The notes under the pieces: model-generated | Seen by the model: only the letters and a program-made list of their open reading frames with translations | Databases searched by the model: none | What the model was told of the DNA's origin: nothing | Assembly: GCF_015477605.1 (NCBI RefSeq) | Contig: NZ_JADLQX010000018.1 | Location: 62,001 to 126,000, forward strand | DNA length: 64,000 nt | Direction: 5' to 3' | DNA from: Nocardia amamiensis | Lineage (GTDB): Bacteria; Actinomycetota; Actinomycetes; Mycobacteriales; Mycobacteriaceae | Translations under genes and position numbers: made by a program | In this document: in pieces, positions 54,606 through 63,591 of the stretch | Layout of the letters: every line of letters starts with the position of its first letter | Numbering within the stretch: the stretch's first letter is position 1

Positions 54606-56462
54606 GTGGACGTCGCGATCGGCTTGGTTGTTCTCGTTGCGTCGGCGGCCGCGTTGGCGGCGCTGGCGCGTCGGTTCGGGGTATCCGAGCCGTTGGTTCT
54701 GACGCTGGCCGGGGTGGCGGCCTCCTATTTGCCGTTCGTGCCGGAGATCCACCTGGAGCCGGAGATCATTCTGCTCGGTTTGCTGCCTCCTTTGCTGTAT
54801 ACCGCCGCGATTCGCACGTCGCTGGTGGATTTCCGGGCCAACATGCGCACGATCGCGTTGCTGTCGGTGGGGCTGGTGTTGTTCACGACGTTCGTCGTGG
54901 CGGTGGTGGTGTGGTGGCTGTTGCCGGTGCCGTTCGCGGTCGCGGTCGCGCTGGGGGCGGTGGTGGCGCCGCCGGACGCGGTGGCCGCGACGGCGGTGGC
55001 GCGCCGGATCGGGATGCCGCGGCGGATCGTCACGATTCTGGAAGACGAGTCGCTGTTCAACGACGCCACCGCGCTGGTGGCGTTGCGGACGGCGTTGGCG
55101 GCGATGGCGGGGATGGTTTCGATCTGGGAGGCTGGTGCGGACTTCGTCCTCGCGGCCGGTGGCGGCGCGGCGGTCGGGATCGTCGTGGCCTACCTGCTGG
55201 CGATGCTGCGGCGGCGCATCACCGATCCGGTGCTGGATACGACGTTGTCGTTTCTCGCGCCGTTCGCGGCGTATCTGCCTGCCGAGGGCATTCACGCTTC
55301 GGGGGTTATCGCGGTGGTCACCTGCGGCATGATTCTCGGGCACAACGCGCCGGTGTGGCAGAGCGCGGCGTCGCGGATCGCCGAGCGCATCAATTGGCGG
55401 ACCATCCAGTTCATTCTGGAGAGCGCGGTGTTCGTCCTGATCGGGTTGCAGGTGCGCGGGATCCTGGAGGGGGCGTGGCGCAGCGGGCTCGATCATCGCA
55501 CCCTGGTGCTGGCGGCGCTGGCGGTGCTGGCGGCGACAGTGCTGGCACGGCCGGTGTGGGTGTTCGGTTCGTCGCTGCTGTCCCGCAGTCTCGGTATGGG
55601 CGGCGCGGTGCCTGCGAGCCATTTGGTCGTGGTGTCGTGGGCGGGCATGCGCGGTGTGGTGACGCTGGCGGCGGTGCTGTTGTTGCCGGAGGACACTCCG
55701 CAGTTGCCGGTGCTGAAGCTGCTGGCGCTGGTGGTGGTGGCGGGAACGCTGCTGCTGCAAGGCACATCGCTGCCGTGGCTGGTGCGGTGGCTGCGGTTGC
55801 GCGGGCCCAGCCGCGCGGAGGACGCGTTGCAGAAAGCCAATCTGATGCAGCAGGCGACCGCGGCGGGTTTGGCCGTGCTGGAGGCGCGAGTCACCCCCGA
55901 TACGCCGCCCGGTGTGGTGGAGACATTGCGTAGTCGCGTCACGTGGAAGACCAACGCCGCCTGGGAGCGGCTGGGGCGGGCGGAATCGGAACTGGTCACG
56001 CCCACCGCCGAGTACCGGCGGCTGCGGTTGGAGATGTTGCGCGCCGAACGCGAAACCGTCTTACGGGTGCGGGATTCGGGCACGGTGGATCACGAGATCC
56101 TGCAATACGTGCTGGCCCGATTGGACCTGGAGGAGTCCATGATCGACCGCTTCGACGAGGCCGAGGAGGAGCGGGTCGAACCATTGGCGGCGCCGCCGAG
56201 TGAGGACACCTGCGCGCATTTGCGTTCCGCGCCTTTGGTGCGTACGCACGACGGTCCCGACGAATGCGCCGAGTGTGTCGCGGAAGGGATGAACTGGGTG
56301 CATCTGCGCATGTGCTTGTCGTGCGGGCATGTCGCCTGCTGCGATTCCTCGCCGGGCAACCACGCGACCAAGCACTACGCCGACAGCGGGCACCCGGTGA
56401 TGCGCAGCGTGGAGCCTGGTGAGGCGTGGCGGTGGTGTTATGTCGACGAACTGCTCGGATAG
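54606..56462 (+). CDS. CPA1-type Na+/H+ antiporter with C-terminal UBP zinc finger
   Basis: The 618-residue protein has about twelve membrane helices in residues 1-400 with the CPA1 signature EDESLFNDATALV (Asn152-Asp153 ion site), then a cytosolic helical region. The last 83 residues (from Cys536) form a UBP-type zinc finger: CAHL, CAECV, MCLSCGHVACC, HATKH, GHPVM and WRWCY. It exchanges Na+ or K+ for protons across the membrane. UBP fingers bind the ubiquitin C-terminus in eukaryotes; bacteria lack ubiquitin, so its role here is unknown. GTG start at 54606. Confidence 0.92.
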   Translation: MDVAIGLVVLVASAAALAALARRFGVSEPLVLTLAGVAASYLPFVPEIHLEPEIILLGLLPPLLYTAAIRTSLVDFRANMRTIALLSVGLVLFTTFVVAVVVWWLLPVPFAVAVALGAVVAPPDAVAATAVARRIGMPRRIVTILEDESLFNDATALVALRTALAAMAGMVSIWEAGADFVLAAGGGAAVGIVVAYLLAMLRRRITDPVLDTTLSFLAPFAAYLPAEGIHASGVIAVVTCGMILGHNAPVWQSAASRIAERINWRTIQFILESAVFVLIGLQVRGILEGAWRSGLDHRTLVLAALAVLAATVLARPVWVFGSSLLSRSLGMGGAVPASHLVVVSWAGMRGVVTLAAVLLLPEDTPQLPVLKLLALVVVAGTLLLQGTSLPWLVRWLRLRGPSRAEDALQKANLMQQATAAGLAVLEARVTPDTPPGVVETLRSRVTWKTNAAWERLGRAESELVTPTAEYRRLRLEMLRAERETVLRVRDSGTVDHEILQYVLARLDLEESMIDRFDEAEEERVEPLAAPPSEDTCAHLRSAPLVRTHDGPDECAECVAEGMNWVHLRMCLSCGHVACCDSSPGNHATKHYADSGHPVMRSVEPGEAWRWCYVDELLG

Positions 56463-56473
56463 TCCATGCGGGG

Positions 56474-57022
56474 TCAGGCGCGGGCGTGCGAGTAGATCAG
56501 GCGCGCGTATTCGGCCAGCAGCTCGTCCAGTGAGACGTCCTCGCCGCCCGCGGCGATCTGCTGGTAGCCGATGAGCATCGCCATGCCCAGTGAGGTGACC
56601 ACGGCGGTGGTGTCGTCGTCACCGACGACGCCTTTGATCGCTTTGTGAACGGTGCGCCTGCGGGATTCGTCGACGCGTTTGAGGGCGAGGTTGACCGATT
56701 CGTCGTTGGCGGCCCAGGCGCGGATCGCGGCTTCGGCGGCGTGGTGCAGTCCGGCGGCGAGGTCGGACATGGCGCGGATGTCGTCGTCGGGGTTGCCCTG
56801 GTTGAACGGCATCGTCCCGAGGATGCGCACCTGGCGGTTCTCCCAGTGGTCGAGCAAGGCGTCGACGAATCCCTGCCAGCTGCCGAAGTGGTGGTAGAAC
56901 GACCCGCTGGTGACGCCGAGGCGGCGACAGAGCACGCCGATGTTCAGGCCCTTGAAACCGAATTCGGCGAGCACCTCCAAGCCGGTGTCGAAGTACTGCT
57001 CCTTGGTGACCACACGTGACAT
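56474..57022 (-). CDS. TetR-family regulator
   Basis: The 182-residue protein has an N-terminal HTH (AEFGFKGLNIGVLCRRLGVTSGSFYHHFGSWQGF) and an all-helical C-terminal domain (AWAANDESVNLALKRVDESRR). The start at 57022 is chosen over a further upstream in-frame ATG because the family starts just before RVVTKEQYF. It is convergent to the antiporter gene (11 bp apart) and divergent from another tetR, with GTACC repeats in the shared promoter. Ligand and targets unknown. Confidence 0.9.
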   Translation of the reverse strand: MSRVVTKEQYFDTGLEVLAEFGFKGLNIGVLCRRLGVTSGSFYHHFGSWQGFVDALLDHWENRQVRILGTMPFNQGNPDDDIRAMSDLAAGLHHAAEAAIRAWAANDESVNLALKRVDESRRRTVHKAIKGVVGDDDTTAVVTSLGMAMLIGYQQIAAGGEDVSLDELLAEYARLIYSHARA

Positions 57023-57109
57023 TCGCGGCGCCGTTCTCTTCGTTCGGGCAGGGGGGTGAGGGACCGAACAGTACCCCATCGTAGCGTCGGCCGGACCGCG
57101 CCGGGCGAA

Positions 57110-57144
57110 GTACCGCGGCGTACCCCGAGGTACCCGTTAGTACC
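57110..57144. promoter_or_regulatory. four GTACC direct repeats at exact 10-bp spacing
   Basis: GTACC starts at 57110, 57120, 57130 and 57140, with one further copy at 57071. GGTAC at 57129 and GTACC at 57140 also form an inverted pair with a 6-bp spacer. They lie 50-120 bp upstream of the tetR start at 57022. Same-face binding of a regulator along the helix is plausible. Confidence 0.65.
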
Positions 57145-57202
57145 TGTTACCAGCTGAAATAGTCAGCGCCGCTGGGTTATCCGGTCTGCGGGACAACGGA
57201 CC

Positions 57203-57226
57203 ATAACAGAGCAAATGCTCTGTTAT
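57203..57226. promoter_or_regulatory. 24-bp perfect palindrome, TetR operator
   Basis: ATAACAGAGCA (57203-57213), spacer AA, and its exact reverse complement TGCTCTGTTAT (57216-57226). It ends nine bases before the ATG of the tetR gene at 57236, overlapping its core promoter or leader, which fits autorepression. Confidence 0.85.
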
Positions 57227-57235
57227 AGTGGCGTC

Positions 57236-57835
57236 ATGCCCCGACCCCGGACGCACGACCCCGGAACCGTGCTGGACGCCGCGGAATCACTGGCGGTTCG
57301 CTGCGGCCCCGCCGCGGTCACCACGCGCGCGGTCGCGGCCGCCACCGGCATGTCCAACGGCGCGATCTACCACACCTTCGGGTCGCGCGCGGAACTGCTC
57401 GGCCGCACCTGGTTGCGCGCCGCGCGCCGATTCCTCGACCTGCAAACCGCGCTGGTCGACGCGGCACTGGGCAGCAGTGACGGCGTCGAGGCCGTGGTCG
57501 CGGCCGCCGAGGCGCCCGCGGTGTTCGCCGAGCGGCATCCGGACTCGTCGCGGCTGTTGCTCGCCGTGCGGCGTGAGGAGTTGCTGGGCGAGCTGCCCGA
57601 GGCGGTCGCCGCCGAACTCGCCGCGACCGACCGGATGCTGGTCGAGCTGATGATCCGGCTGTCGCAACACCTGTGGCAGCGCGGCGACCGCCGCGCCGTC
57701 GACGTGATCACCCTGTGCCTGGTCGACCTGCCCACCGCCGTGCTGCTGCGGCGCGAGCGGCTCGCCGATCCGCGGGCGCGGGAATACCTCCGCAGCGCCG
57801 TACGCGCCGTCCTCGCGGTCGGCCCGCCACCCTGA
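57236..57835 (+). CDS. TetR-family regulator
   Basis: The 199-residue protein has an N-terminal HTH (VTTRAVAAATGMSNGAIYHTFGSRAELLG) and a C-terminal helical domain ending in YLRSAVRAVLAVGPPP. ATG 57236 is used because a palindrome ends nine bases upstream and an alternative ATG at 57215 lies inside it. It is followed by an enoyl-CoA hydratase gene 42 bp downstream and further on by an acyl-CoA ligase, so fatty-acid or acyl-CoA metabolism may be the target. The ligand is unknown. Confidence 0.9.
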   Translation: MPRPRTHDPGTVLDAAESLAVRCGPAAVTTRAVAAATGMSNGAIYHTFGSRAELLGRTWLRAARRFLDLQTALVDAALGSSDGVEAVVAAAEAPAVFAERHPDSSRLLLAVRREELLGELPEAVAAELAATDRMLVELMIRLSQHLWQRGDRRAVDVITLCLVDLPTAVLLRRERLADPRAREYLRSAVRAVLAVGPPP

Positions 57836-57877
57836 CGATCCTGCCCCGTCCCTATCCCCGACCCAAGGATGCACACC

Positions 57878-58528
57878 ATGCCTACACTCGACTACCACGA
57901 CAAGATCGCCGTCCTGGATCTGGGCGGCGACGAAAACCGTTTCTCCCCTACATTTCTGGAACAAGTGGGCGCCCACGTGGACACCGCGCTCGCCGACGGC
58001 GCCGAGGGCTTGGTCACCACCGCCGGCGGCAAGTTCTACTCCAACGGCCTGGACCTGGACTGGCTCAGCGCGAACGCCGATCGCGCCGAGTGGTACGTCG
58101 GGCAGGTGCAGGCACTGTTCGCGCGGATCCTCACTTTGCCGATGCCCACCGCGGCGGCGCTGCCCGGCCACGCGTTCGGCGCGGGCGCCATGCTCGCCAT
58201 CGCCCACGACTACCGCGTGATGCGCTCCGACCGCGGCTATTTCTGCTTCCCCGAGGTCGACATCCGCATCCCCTTCACACCTGGCATGGCCGCACTCATC
58301 CAAGCCAAGCTCACCCCGAAAGCCGCGGTGGCCTCGATGACCACCGGGCGCCGCTTCGGTGGCCTCGACGCCGTGGCCGTCGACATCGTCGACGCCACCG
58401 CCGCCGAAGGCGCGGTCACCGACACCGCACTGGCACTGCTGGCCCCGCTGGGCGGCAAGGACCCCGGCACCCTCGGCGCGATCAAGAACACCATGTACGC
58501 CAGAGCTGTCGCGGCGTTGACCGTCTAG
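57878..58528 (+). CDS. enoyl-CoA hydratase/isomerase-family protein
   Basis: The 216-residue short crotonase-fold protein has ALPGHAFGAGAMLAIAHDYR and CFPEVDIRIPFTPGM motifs. At 216 residues it is shorter than the usual 260, without the C-terminal trimerisation helices of full enzymes, similar to delta3-delta2-enoyl-CoA isomerase-like members. ATG 57878 with AAGGA eight bases before is chosen over ATG 57869. It follows the TetR gene closely, and a hairpin terminator lies just after the stop. Confidence 0.85.
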   Translation: MPTLDYHDKIAVLDLGGDENRFSPTFLEQVGAHVDTALADGAEGLVTTAGGKFYSNGLDLDWLSANADRAEWYVGQVQALFARILTLPMPTAAALPGHAFGAGAMLAIAHDYRVMRSDRGYFCFPEVDIRIPFTPGMAALIQAKLTPKAAVASMTTGRRFGGLDAVAVDIVDATAAEGAVTDTALALLAPLGGKDPGTLGAIKNTMYARAVAALTV

Positions 58529-58537
58529 GCAGCCGAG

Positions 58538-58568
58538 TTCGGCGCCGCGCCACTCGCGCGACGCCGAA
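58538..58568. terminator. hairpin terminator after the enoyl-CoA hydratase
   Basis: TTCGGCG (58538-58544) pairs with CGCCGAA (58562-58568) and CGCGC with GCGCG inside, leaving one mismatch and a CACTC loop, for a twelve-pair stem. It starts ten bases after the stop at 58528. No T-run follows, as is common in actinobacteria. Confidence 0.7.
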
Positions 58569-58701
58569 TAGCTTGCGGGAGGGCAGGTTCGGTGGATGCG
58601 GACGGAAAGTCCGCTGCACCTGAAACGATCGAAACGCCACACTCGTCGCGGTCGGGCACTTACTGTCTGGGGAAGCTGAGTGTCACTGAACGAGGTGTGC
58701 G

Positions 58702-60513
58702 ATGACCGAACCGAATACGTCTTGTGCCGCATTCCAACACAGCGCGGCGATCGATCCGGACGCGGTGGCCGTCCGCTCCATCGGCGGCGATCGAACGCTG
58801 ACCTGGCGGGAGTATGCCGAGCAGGTCCGCGCGGTCGCGGGCGGCCTGGCCGCCCTCGGGATCGGCCGCGGCGACACGGTGGCGTTGATGATGGGCAACC
58901 GGATGGAGTTCTACCCGATCGAAGTCGGGGCACAGCACGCCGGCGCGACGTCGTTCTCGGTGTACAACACCTTGTCGCCCGAGCAACTGAACTATGTCTT
59001 CGACAATGCGGGCAACCGGGTGGTGTTCTGTGAGCAGCAGTATGTGGAGCGCATCCGGCGCTCCGGCGCGCAGATCGAGACCATCGTCTGCATCGACGGG
59101 AACCCCGAAGGCACTGTGGGCCTGGCGGAGCTGACGGAGCTCGGCCGCCCCGACTTCGACTTCGAAGCCACCTGGCAAGCCGTGCGGCCGGAGGACGTTC
59201 TCACCCTCGTCTACACCTCCGGGACCACAGGTAACCCGAAGGGTGTGGAGATCACCCACGCCAATCTGCTCGCCGAAGCGCGCGCGTTCCACGCGGTGCT
59301 GCCGGTCGAGTTCGGCGACCGGCAGACCTCCTACCTGCCGTCGGCGCACATCGCCGACCGCTTCTGTTCGCTGTACCTGCAGCAGGTGTACGGCACGCAG
59401 ATCACCGTGGTGCCCGACCGGTCGCTGCTGCCCGCCGCGCTGGCCGACGTGCACCCCACCATCTGGGGCGCGGTGCCGCGGGTGTGGGAGAAGCTGAAGG
59501 CGGCCATCGAGTTCTCCGTGGCCAGTGAATCCGACGATACGGTCCGCGGCGCGCTGGAGTGGGCGCTGGATGTGGCGGCGCGCAAGGCCGACGCGCAGCT
59601 GCGTGGGGAACCGATCGACGAGCGGCTGGCCGCCGAATGGGCGAAGGCCGACGAGCGGGTGCTGTCCGGATTGCGCGCGAAAATCGGTCTGGACCAGTTG
59701 AAGTGGGCGATGTCGGGTGCGGCGCCGATTCCGCCGCAGACGCTCGGGTTCTTCTTCGGGATCGGCATCCCGATCTCGGAGATCTGGGGCATGTCCGAGC
59801 TCACCTGCGTGGCCAGTGCCTGTTCACCGCAGGAGGCGCGGTTGGGGTCGGTCGGCCGGATGCTGCCCGGAATGCAGTGGCGCATCGCCGAAGACGGCGA
59901 ATTCCTCGTGCGCGGGCCGCTGGTGATGAAGGGCTATCGCAAGGAACCGGAGAAGACCGCCGAGGCGCTGGATCCCGACGGCTGGCTGCACACCGGCGAC
60001 ATCTTGTCCGTCGACGACGACGGCTACCTGCGGGTGGTCGACCGCAAGAAAGAGCTGATCATCAGCTCGGCGGGAAAGAACATGTCCCCGGCCAACATCG
60101 AGAACGCGATCAAAGCCGCGACCCCGTTGGTGGGCGCGATCGCCGCGATCGGTGAGGCCCGCCCGTACAACACGGCGTTGATCGTCATCGATGCCGAAAC
60201 CGCTGCGCTGTATGCCGCCAGGCATGGGTTGCCGGACGCGTCCGCCGCGGCGCTGGCGGCCGATCCGGGTGTGGTCGCCGAGATCGCGCGCGGTGTGGCC
60301 GCGGGCAACGCGGCGCTGTCGCGGGTCGAGCAGATCAAACGGTTCACCGTGTTGCCGACGTTCTGGGAACCGGGCGGCGACGAGGTGACCTTGACGATGA
60401 AGTTGCGCCGTAAGCCGATCGCGGCCAAGTACGCCGAGCAGATCGCGTTGCTCTACGCCGACGAGCCGGCCGAGACCGTGCGGGAACCGGAGGGCCGGCA
60501 GGCGCGTTTGTAG
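58702..60513 (+). CDS. long-chain fatty acid-CoA ligase (FadD-type)
   Basis: The 603-residue adenylate-forming enzyme has the AMP-binding motif YTSGTTGNPKGVE, IWGMSELT (A5), LHTGDI (A7), DRKKELIISSAGKNMSP (A8) and a C-terminal Lys in KLRRKPI (A10). It activates fatty acids to acyl-CoA via acyl-AMP in the cytosol. The start is fixed by the ATG at 58702 with a purine-rich site upstream. It lies 173 bp after the enoyl-CoA hydratase, past a terminator, so it probably has its own promoter. Confidence 0.92.
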   Translation: MTEPNTSCAAFQHSAAIDPDAVAVRSIGGDRTLTWREYAEQVRAVAGGLAALGIGRGDTVALMMGNRMEFYPIEVGAQHAGATSFSVYNTLSPEQLNYVFDNAGNRVVFCEQQYVERIRRSGAQIETIVCIDGNPEGTVGLAELTELGRPDFDFEATWQAVRPEDVLTLVYTSGTTGNPKGVEITHANLLAEARAFHAVLPVEFGDRQTSYLPSAHIADRFCSLYLQQVYGTQITVVPDRSLLPAALADVHPTIWGAVPRVWEKLKAAIEFSVASESDDTVRGALEWALDVAARKADAQLRGEPIDERLAAEWAKADERVLSGLRAKIGLDQLKWAMSGAAPIPPQTLGFFFGIGIPISEIWGMSELTCVASACSPQEARLGSVGRMLPGMQWRIAEDGEFLVRGPLVMKGYRKEPEKTAEALDPDGWLHTGDILSVDDDGYLRVVDRKKELIISSAGKNMSPANIENAIKAATPLVGAIAAIGEARPYNTALIVIDAETAALYAARHGLPDASAAALAADPGVVAEIARGVAAGNAALSRVEQIKRFTVLPTFWEPGGDEVTLTMKLRRKPIAAKYAEQIALLYADEPAETVREPEGRQARL

Positions 60514-60547
60514 CGAATCCGTGTGAACGGCAACGCGGGCGCTGCGC

Positions 60548-61663
60548 TCACAGTGCGAAAGTGAGCCGCTGGGGTCGTACGTAGTCGGACGGATCGTGCA
60601 GGGTGCGCAGGTCCGGTCGTCGCGCGGCGGGTATCCGGTCCAGTTCGGCGCGTAACGGTGCGTCGTAGGTCGCGGCGCTCGCGGTGAGGCCGGGCAGCCA
60701 GTTGTCGTGATGGCTGGGCACGAACAGCGCGGGGGTGAGCGCCTGGATGTAGGTGCGTGGATCGCGCAGGCCGTTGGTGATCTGGTTGTAGCCCTGCACC
60801 GCGCCGATCTGCACGTCGGTGGAGGGCAGCGCGGCGAGGATGTCGAACACGTGCGGGGCGCGCTCGGTGAGCGGGCCCGTGGAGTCGTGCCAGATCAGCG
60901 TGAAGCCCGGCCCCCGGAACTGATACAGCAGCACTCCGCCCTCCGGGTCACGCAGGCGCGGAACACCCTGCAGCAGGCCGCTGAACGTCGGCGGATGGGC
61001 GAGCACGATCCCGGGTTGCGGCCGGGGAAAGAAGCGCGGTGATCCCTCGATCGGGTCGGGCGGGGTGCGCGCGGAATGCAGATGCCGGACGATGGTCACC
61101 TCGACCGCGCCGACGGTGAAGTCGTCGCGGGTGCCGATCGGTGTGCCGGCGTCGCCGTGCGCGGCGCTCGCGAACGCCGGATCGGTGACCTGCGCGGCGA
61201 TGGTCGCGCAGTGTTCGGCGGTGCCGTGCACGGTGGCGCCGCTGGCCTGCGCGATGCGGGCGGCGTCACCGGCGTGGTCGAAGTGCCCGTGGCCGATGAA
61301 GATCGCCGCCGGAGCCAGGTCGACAAGATCCTGCGGGGTCGCCGGGACGTATCCGGTGCTGGTCAGCCGCGGCACCCAGGCGTCGAGCAGGAACACCGAA
61401 CCCCCGATGGCCACGGCGTAGGTGGTGCATCCGATCCAGGACAGCACCACCCGGTCCGGCCGCGGCGCGCCGGATCCGCTGTCGATGCTGTCGGCGCCGA
61501 AGAACCGGACGCGTGCGGCGATCGTGCGCGGATCGGTGGGCTCGGCCGCCGACTGCAACGTTCCGGCCGCCAGCGTGGCCAGTTTGCCGCCGTGCCCGAA
61601 CAGTCGCAGGCCAGGAATCCTGCACACACCGGTACCCCAGCACGGACGTGCGGGTGCGGGCAA
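60548..61663 (-). CDS. metallo-beta-lactamase-fold hydrolase
   Basis: This protein of about 371 residues has the zinc motif GHGHFDHAGD (HxHxDH), LSWIGCTTYAV and FLLDAW near the N-terminus, LHSARTPP and PSHHDNWLPG toward the C-terminus. This is the pattern of the UlaG/N-acyl-PE-hydrolase-like MBL superfamily. The start is uncertain: the TTG at 61663 has no ribosome site. It lies 36 bp downstream of mshC on the same strand, possibly co-transcribed. The substrate is unknown. Confidence 0.8.
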   Translation of the reverse strand: MPAPARPCWGTGVCRIPGLRLFGHGGKLATLAAGTLQSAAEPTDPRTIAARVRFFGADSIDSGSGAPRPDRVVLSWIGCTTYAVAIGGSVFLLDAWVPRLTSTGYVPATPQDLVDLAPAAIFIGHGHFDHAGDAARIAQASGATVHGTAEHCATIAAQVTDPAFASAAHGDAGTPIGTRDDFTVGAVEVTIVRHLHSARTPPDPIEGSPRFFPRPQPGIVLAHPPTFSGLLQGVPRLRDPEGGVLLYQFRGPGFTLIWHDSTGPLTERAPHVFDILAALPSTDVQIGAVQGYNQITNGLRDPRTYIQALTPALFVPSHHDNWLPGLTASAATYDAPLRAELDRIPAARRPDLRTLHDPSDYVRPQRLTFAL

Positions 61664-61699
61664 GTGGTCTGCCGGGAAATTTTCGCGGGGAAGACGTTT

Positions 61700-62938
61700 T
61701 TACAGGCGGATGCCCAGCAGTGCGTCGACCGCGGTGGCGATGAGGGCGGGTGCTTCGCTGTCCTGGCCGCCGTAGTCGATGGCCTGACGGGCCCAGTTGT
61801 CCACCGCATCGAGCGCTGTGGGGGTGTCCAGGTCGTCGGCCAGATGCTGGCGCAGCCGCGCGACCGTGTCGATGGCCGAGGGCCCGGCGGTGAGGGCGGT
61901 GGCTTCGCGCCACAGCCGCAGGCGGTGCTGCGCGTGCTCGAGCAGCGCGCTGGTCCACATCCGGTCCTGGCGGTAGTGGCCGGCCAGCAGCGCGAGGCGG
62001 ATGGCGGCCGGGTCGACGCCGTCTCGGCGCAGCGCCGAGACCAGCACCAGGTTGCCCCGGGACTTCGACATCTTCTCCCCGTCCAGCCCGATCAGGCCGG
62101 CGTGCACGTAGTGGCGGGCGAAACGACGGTCCGCGATCAGCGACTCGGCGTGCGCGGCGGAGTATTCGTGGTGCGGGTAGATCAGGTCGCTGCCGCCGCC
62201 CTGGATGTCGAATTCCGGGCCGAGGCGGTTGATCGCGATCGCCGAACACTCGATGTGCCAGCCGGGCCTGCCCGCGCCGAAGGGGGCGGGCCAGGACGGC
62301 TCGCCGGGGCGGGCCGCGCGCCACAGCAGTGCGTCGATGATGTCGCGTTTGCCCGGACGGTGCGGGTCGCCGCCGCGCTCGGCGAACAGCCGCTCCATCG
62401 TGGGGCGGTCGTAGCCGGATTCGTATCCGAACTGCTCGGTGGCGTCGGCCCGGAAGTAGATGTCCGGGAATTCGCGGTCGTCGACGACGTAGGCGGCGCC
62501 GGATGCCAGCAGTTTCTGCACGAATTCGACGACCTCGTCGACGGATTCGATCGCGCCGACGTACTCGCGCGGCGGCACGATCCGCAGCGCGGACATGTCC
62601 TCGCGGAACAGGTCGGTCTCCGAGGCGCCGAGCTCGCGCCAGTCCAGGCCGTCGCGTTCGGCGCGTTCGAACAGCGGGTCGTCGACGTCGGTGACGTTCT
62701 GCACGTAGTGCACCTCATGGCCCGCGTCGCGCCACAGCCGGTTGACCAGGTCGAAGGTCAGGTAGGTCGCGGCGTGCCCGAGGTGGGTGGCGTCGTAGGG
62801 GGTGATCCCGCAGACGTACATGGTGGCGGTGGCGCCGGGCGTGACCGGCCGTACCTGTCGGTCGGCGGTGTCGTACAACCGCAACGGCGGTCCTGCTCCA
62901 GGGACGGCGGGGACGGCGGTGTCGGACCAGGACTGCAT
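61700..62938 (-). CDS. mshC: mycothiol ligase: L-cysteine:1D-myo-inositol 2-amino-2-deoxy-alpha-D-glucopyranoside ligase
   Basis: The 412-residue protein is a class I cysteinyl-tRNA-synthetase paralogue without the anticodon domain. It shows [18 protein letters not shown] (HIGH motif as HLGH), [18 protein letters not shown] and KMSKSRGN. Cys in YVCG and the HIEC/HHE residues form the zinc site. It joins cysteine to GlcN-inositol in an ATP-dependent step of mycothiol biosynthesis, the main thiol of actinobacteria. Length and motifs match MshC rather than CysS. Confidence 0.95.
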   Translation of the reverse strand: MQSWSDTAVPAVPGAGPPLRLYDTADRQVRPVTPGATATMYVCGITPYDATHLGHAATYLTFDLVNRLWRDAGHEVHYVQNVTDVDDPLFERAERDGLDWRELGASETDLFREDMSALRIVPPREYVGAIESVDEVVEFVQKLLASGAAYVVDDREFPDIYFRADATEQFGYESGYDRPTMERLFAERGGDPHRPGKRDIIDALLWRAARPGEPSWPAPFGAGRPGWHIECSAIAINRLGPEFDIQGGGSDLIYPHHEYSAAHAESLIADRRFARHYVHAGLIGLDGEKMSKSRGNLVLVSALRRDGVDPAAIRLALLAGHYRQDRMWTSALLEHAQHRLRLWREATALTAGPSAIDTVARLRQHLADDLDTPTALDAVDNWARQAIDYGGQDSEAPALIATAVDALLGIRL

Positions 62939-63075
62939 GCTTATGAGGGTAAAGGTGTGGTACAGATCATCCGTCCCCGCCCTGGGGCCACCTGCGGCCC
63001 GGCCGGTCCGCGGACACGTCGCGACCTGCGTGGTCCAGCAAATCGTGGGATGTCAATATTTCGGCTCCGGCTGAT

Positions 63076-63495
63076 TCACCTGTCGCGGCGGGTGGGATCG
63101 GTGATCGTGTTGCGGGTGATCGCGAACGTCCCGTCCAGGTCGGGGATATCGGGATCGGTGTCGGCGAGGGCGATCTGGGTGAATTCGCCGCGCGCCACGT
63201 CGAACTCGAGTTCGTGATAGGCGACGGTATCGCCCCAGTCCGGAGAAGGCAACGAAATGAAGCGCATGGTGAACCGCCCGGAGTCCACCGAGCCCTCGGT
63301 GAGGACGTAGACGCCGAAGTGGTCTTCCCCCGCCGAGCGCAGCCAGTAGACGCCGTTGTCGTAGAGGTGCAGGCCGGTGTCGGGGTAGGGCTTCTTGTCG
63401 TAGAGATGCAGGTAGTGCAGCGCGAGGGTGTAGGTCGGCGCCCCGATGCTGATCTGTACGGTCGGTGCCGCACGGTCTCCGGCGGAGTGGGTCAT
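63076..63495 (-). CDS. conserved protein of unknown function
   Basis: The 139-residue protein is rich in beta-strand-like stretches (YTLALHYLHLYDKKPYP, HFGVYVLTEGSVDSGRF, TVAYHELEFDVARGEFTQI). It has no signal or membrane segment. ATG 63495 has AGGAGG six bases before it; upstream in-frame starts at 63513 and 63525 are less likely. It lies between mshC and an SCO1664-family gene on the same strand. No family is recognised. Confidence 0.65.
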   Translation of the reverse strand: MTHSAGDRAAPTVQISIGAPTYTLALHYLHLYDKKPYPDTGLHLYDNGVYWLRSAGEDHFGVYVLTEGSVDSGRFTMRFISLPSPDWGDTVAYHELEFDVARGEFTQIALADTDPDIPDLDGTFAITRNTITDPTRRDR

Positions 63496-63591
63496 CGGGG
63501 TCCTCCTCGTCATCGCGCCGAGCATTCGAGCTTCAACTGTGCCAGGAATCCGTCCGGCACGGCATCGGCCGCGGTGACAGGGGCTTCGAGT

